Assembly: GCA_027083475.1 (NCBI GenBank)
Contig: JALWON010000187.1
Span: 1-5,560, forward strand
Direction: 5' to 3'
Length of the DNA: 5,560 bases
DNA from: Sulfurimonas sp.
GTDB taxonomy: Bacteria; Campylobacterota; Campylobacteria; Campylobacterales; Sulfurimonadaceae
Shown: in pieces, positions 5,474 to 5,560 of the stretch
How the letters are laid out: each line of letters opens with the position of its first letter
Position numbering within the stretch: the first letter of the stretch is position 1
Translations under genes and position numbers: made by a program
The notes under the pieces: generated by a model
Databases searched by the model: none
What the model was told of the DNA's origin: nothing
The model's input: only the letters and a program-made list of their open reading frames with translations

Positions 5474-5560
5474 CCACAAACAGAGAGACCTTATCAAAAA
5501 GGGCTAGAGAGACTTCAAGTAGAAGCTTTTGAGGAATGTTTGAGATCATTGAAAACTAAG
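5474..5560 (+). other. Presumed rRNA operon leader with boxA antitermination site, partial
   Basis: No protein gene covers the final 238 bases. Near the edge, GATCATTGAAAACT (5544-5557) closely resembles the boxA element (TCTTTGAAAACT type) found just before 16S rRNA genes, where Nus factors bind to protect rRNA transcripts from Rho. A small stem, CTTC-AAGTA-GAAG (5513-5525), precedes it. The 16S gene itself is not in the window, so the assignment depends on this motif and the strong -10 upstream. The left boundary is an estimated transcription start. Confidence 0.6.

Noticed and set aside
5232..5549. A 105-codon minus-strand reading frame overlapping the start of the BI-1 gene
   Set aside because: Its product has no recognisable family pattern. 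It crosses the presumed rRNA promoter and leader and overlaps the well-supported BI-1 gene in another frame.

Overview
The window looks like chromosomal DNA from a Campylobacterota (epsilonproteobacterial) species, most like the Sulfurimonas/Sulfuricurvum type. This rests on three things: AT-rich DNA, the gene order secG-frr-pyrE (as in Campylobacter), and promoters with a clear TATAAT -10 but poor -35 elements. The genus call is an inference from gene order and protein flavour, because no search could be run. The DNA is densely coded and shows no insertion sequence, phage, CRISPR array or other sign of an accessory island.

Layout. On the minus strand, from about 1005 down to 1, lies a tight operon: secG (preprotein translocase subunit), frr (ribosome recycling factor) and the first 37 codons of pyrE (orotate phosphoribosyltransferase), which runs off the left edge. 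A 97-bp divergent promoter region (1006-1102) separates it from a plus-strand operon at 1103-4243. That operon holds a zinc-type metal ABC transporter (lipoprotein binding protein ZnuA, ATPase ZnuC, permease ZnuB) followed by a BioC-type malonyl-ACP methyltransferase. Genes in it overlap or nearly touch. On the minus strand, meeting bioC tail to tail with a 20-bp overlap, are a stand-alone ThiD2-type hydroxymethylpyrimidine-phosphate kinase (4224-4631) and, upstream of it, a Bax-inhibitor-1/YccA family membrane protein (4624-5322). The right end (5323-5560) has no protein gene. It carries the promoter of the BI-1 gene and, facing right, what looks like the promoter and boxA-bearing leader of a ribosomal RNA operon whose 16S gene would begin just outside the window.

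How the genes work together. The minus-strand left operon is housekeeping (secretion, translation, pyrimidine synthesis). The central operon captures and imports a divalent metal, most likely Zn(II), and is coupled by an ATGA overlap to an enzyme that starts pimelate synthesis for biotin. The right minus-strand pair joins a membrane-stress/ion-leak protein to a thiamine-pathway kinase.

No clearly new biological system is visible. The points most worth a second look are the histidine-rich tail of the ATPase, the metal-transport/biotin gene coupling, the two-fold internal repeat in the ThiD2 protein, the binding protein's apparent lack of an acidic fourth metal ligand, and repeated short motifs around the two regulatory regions.
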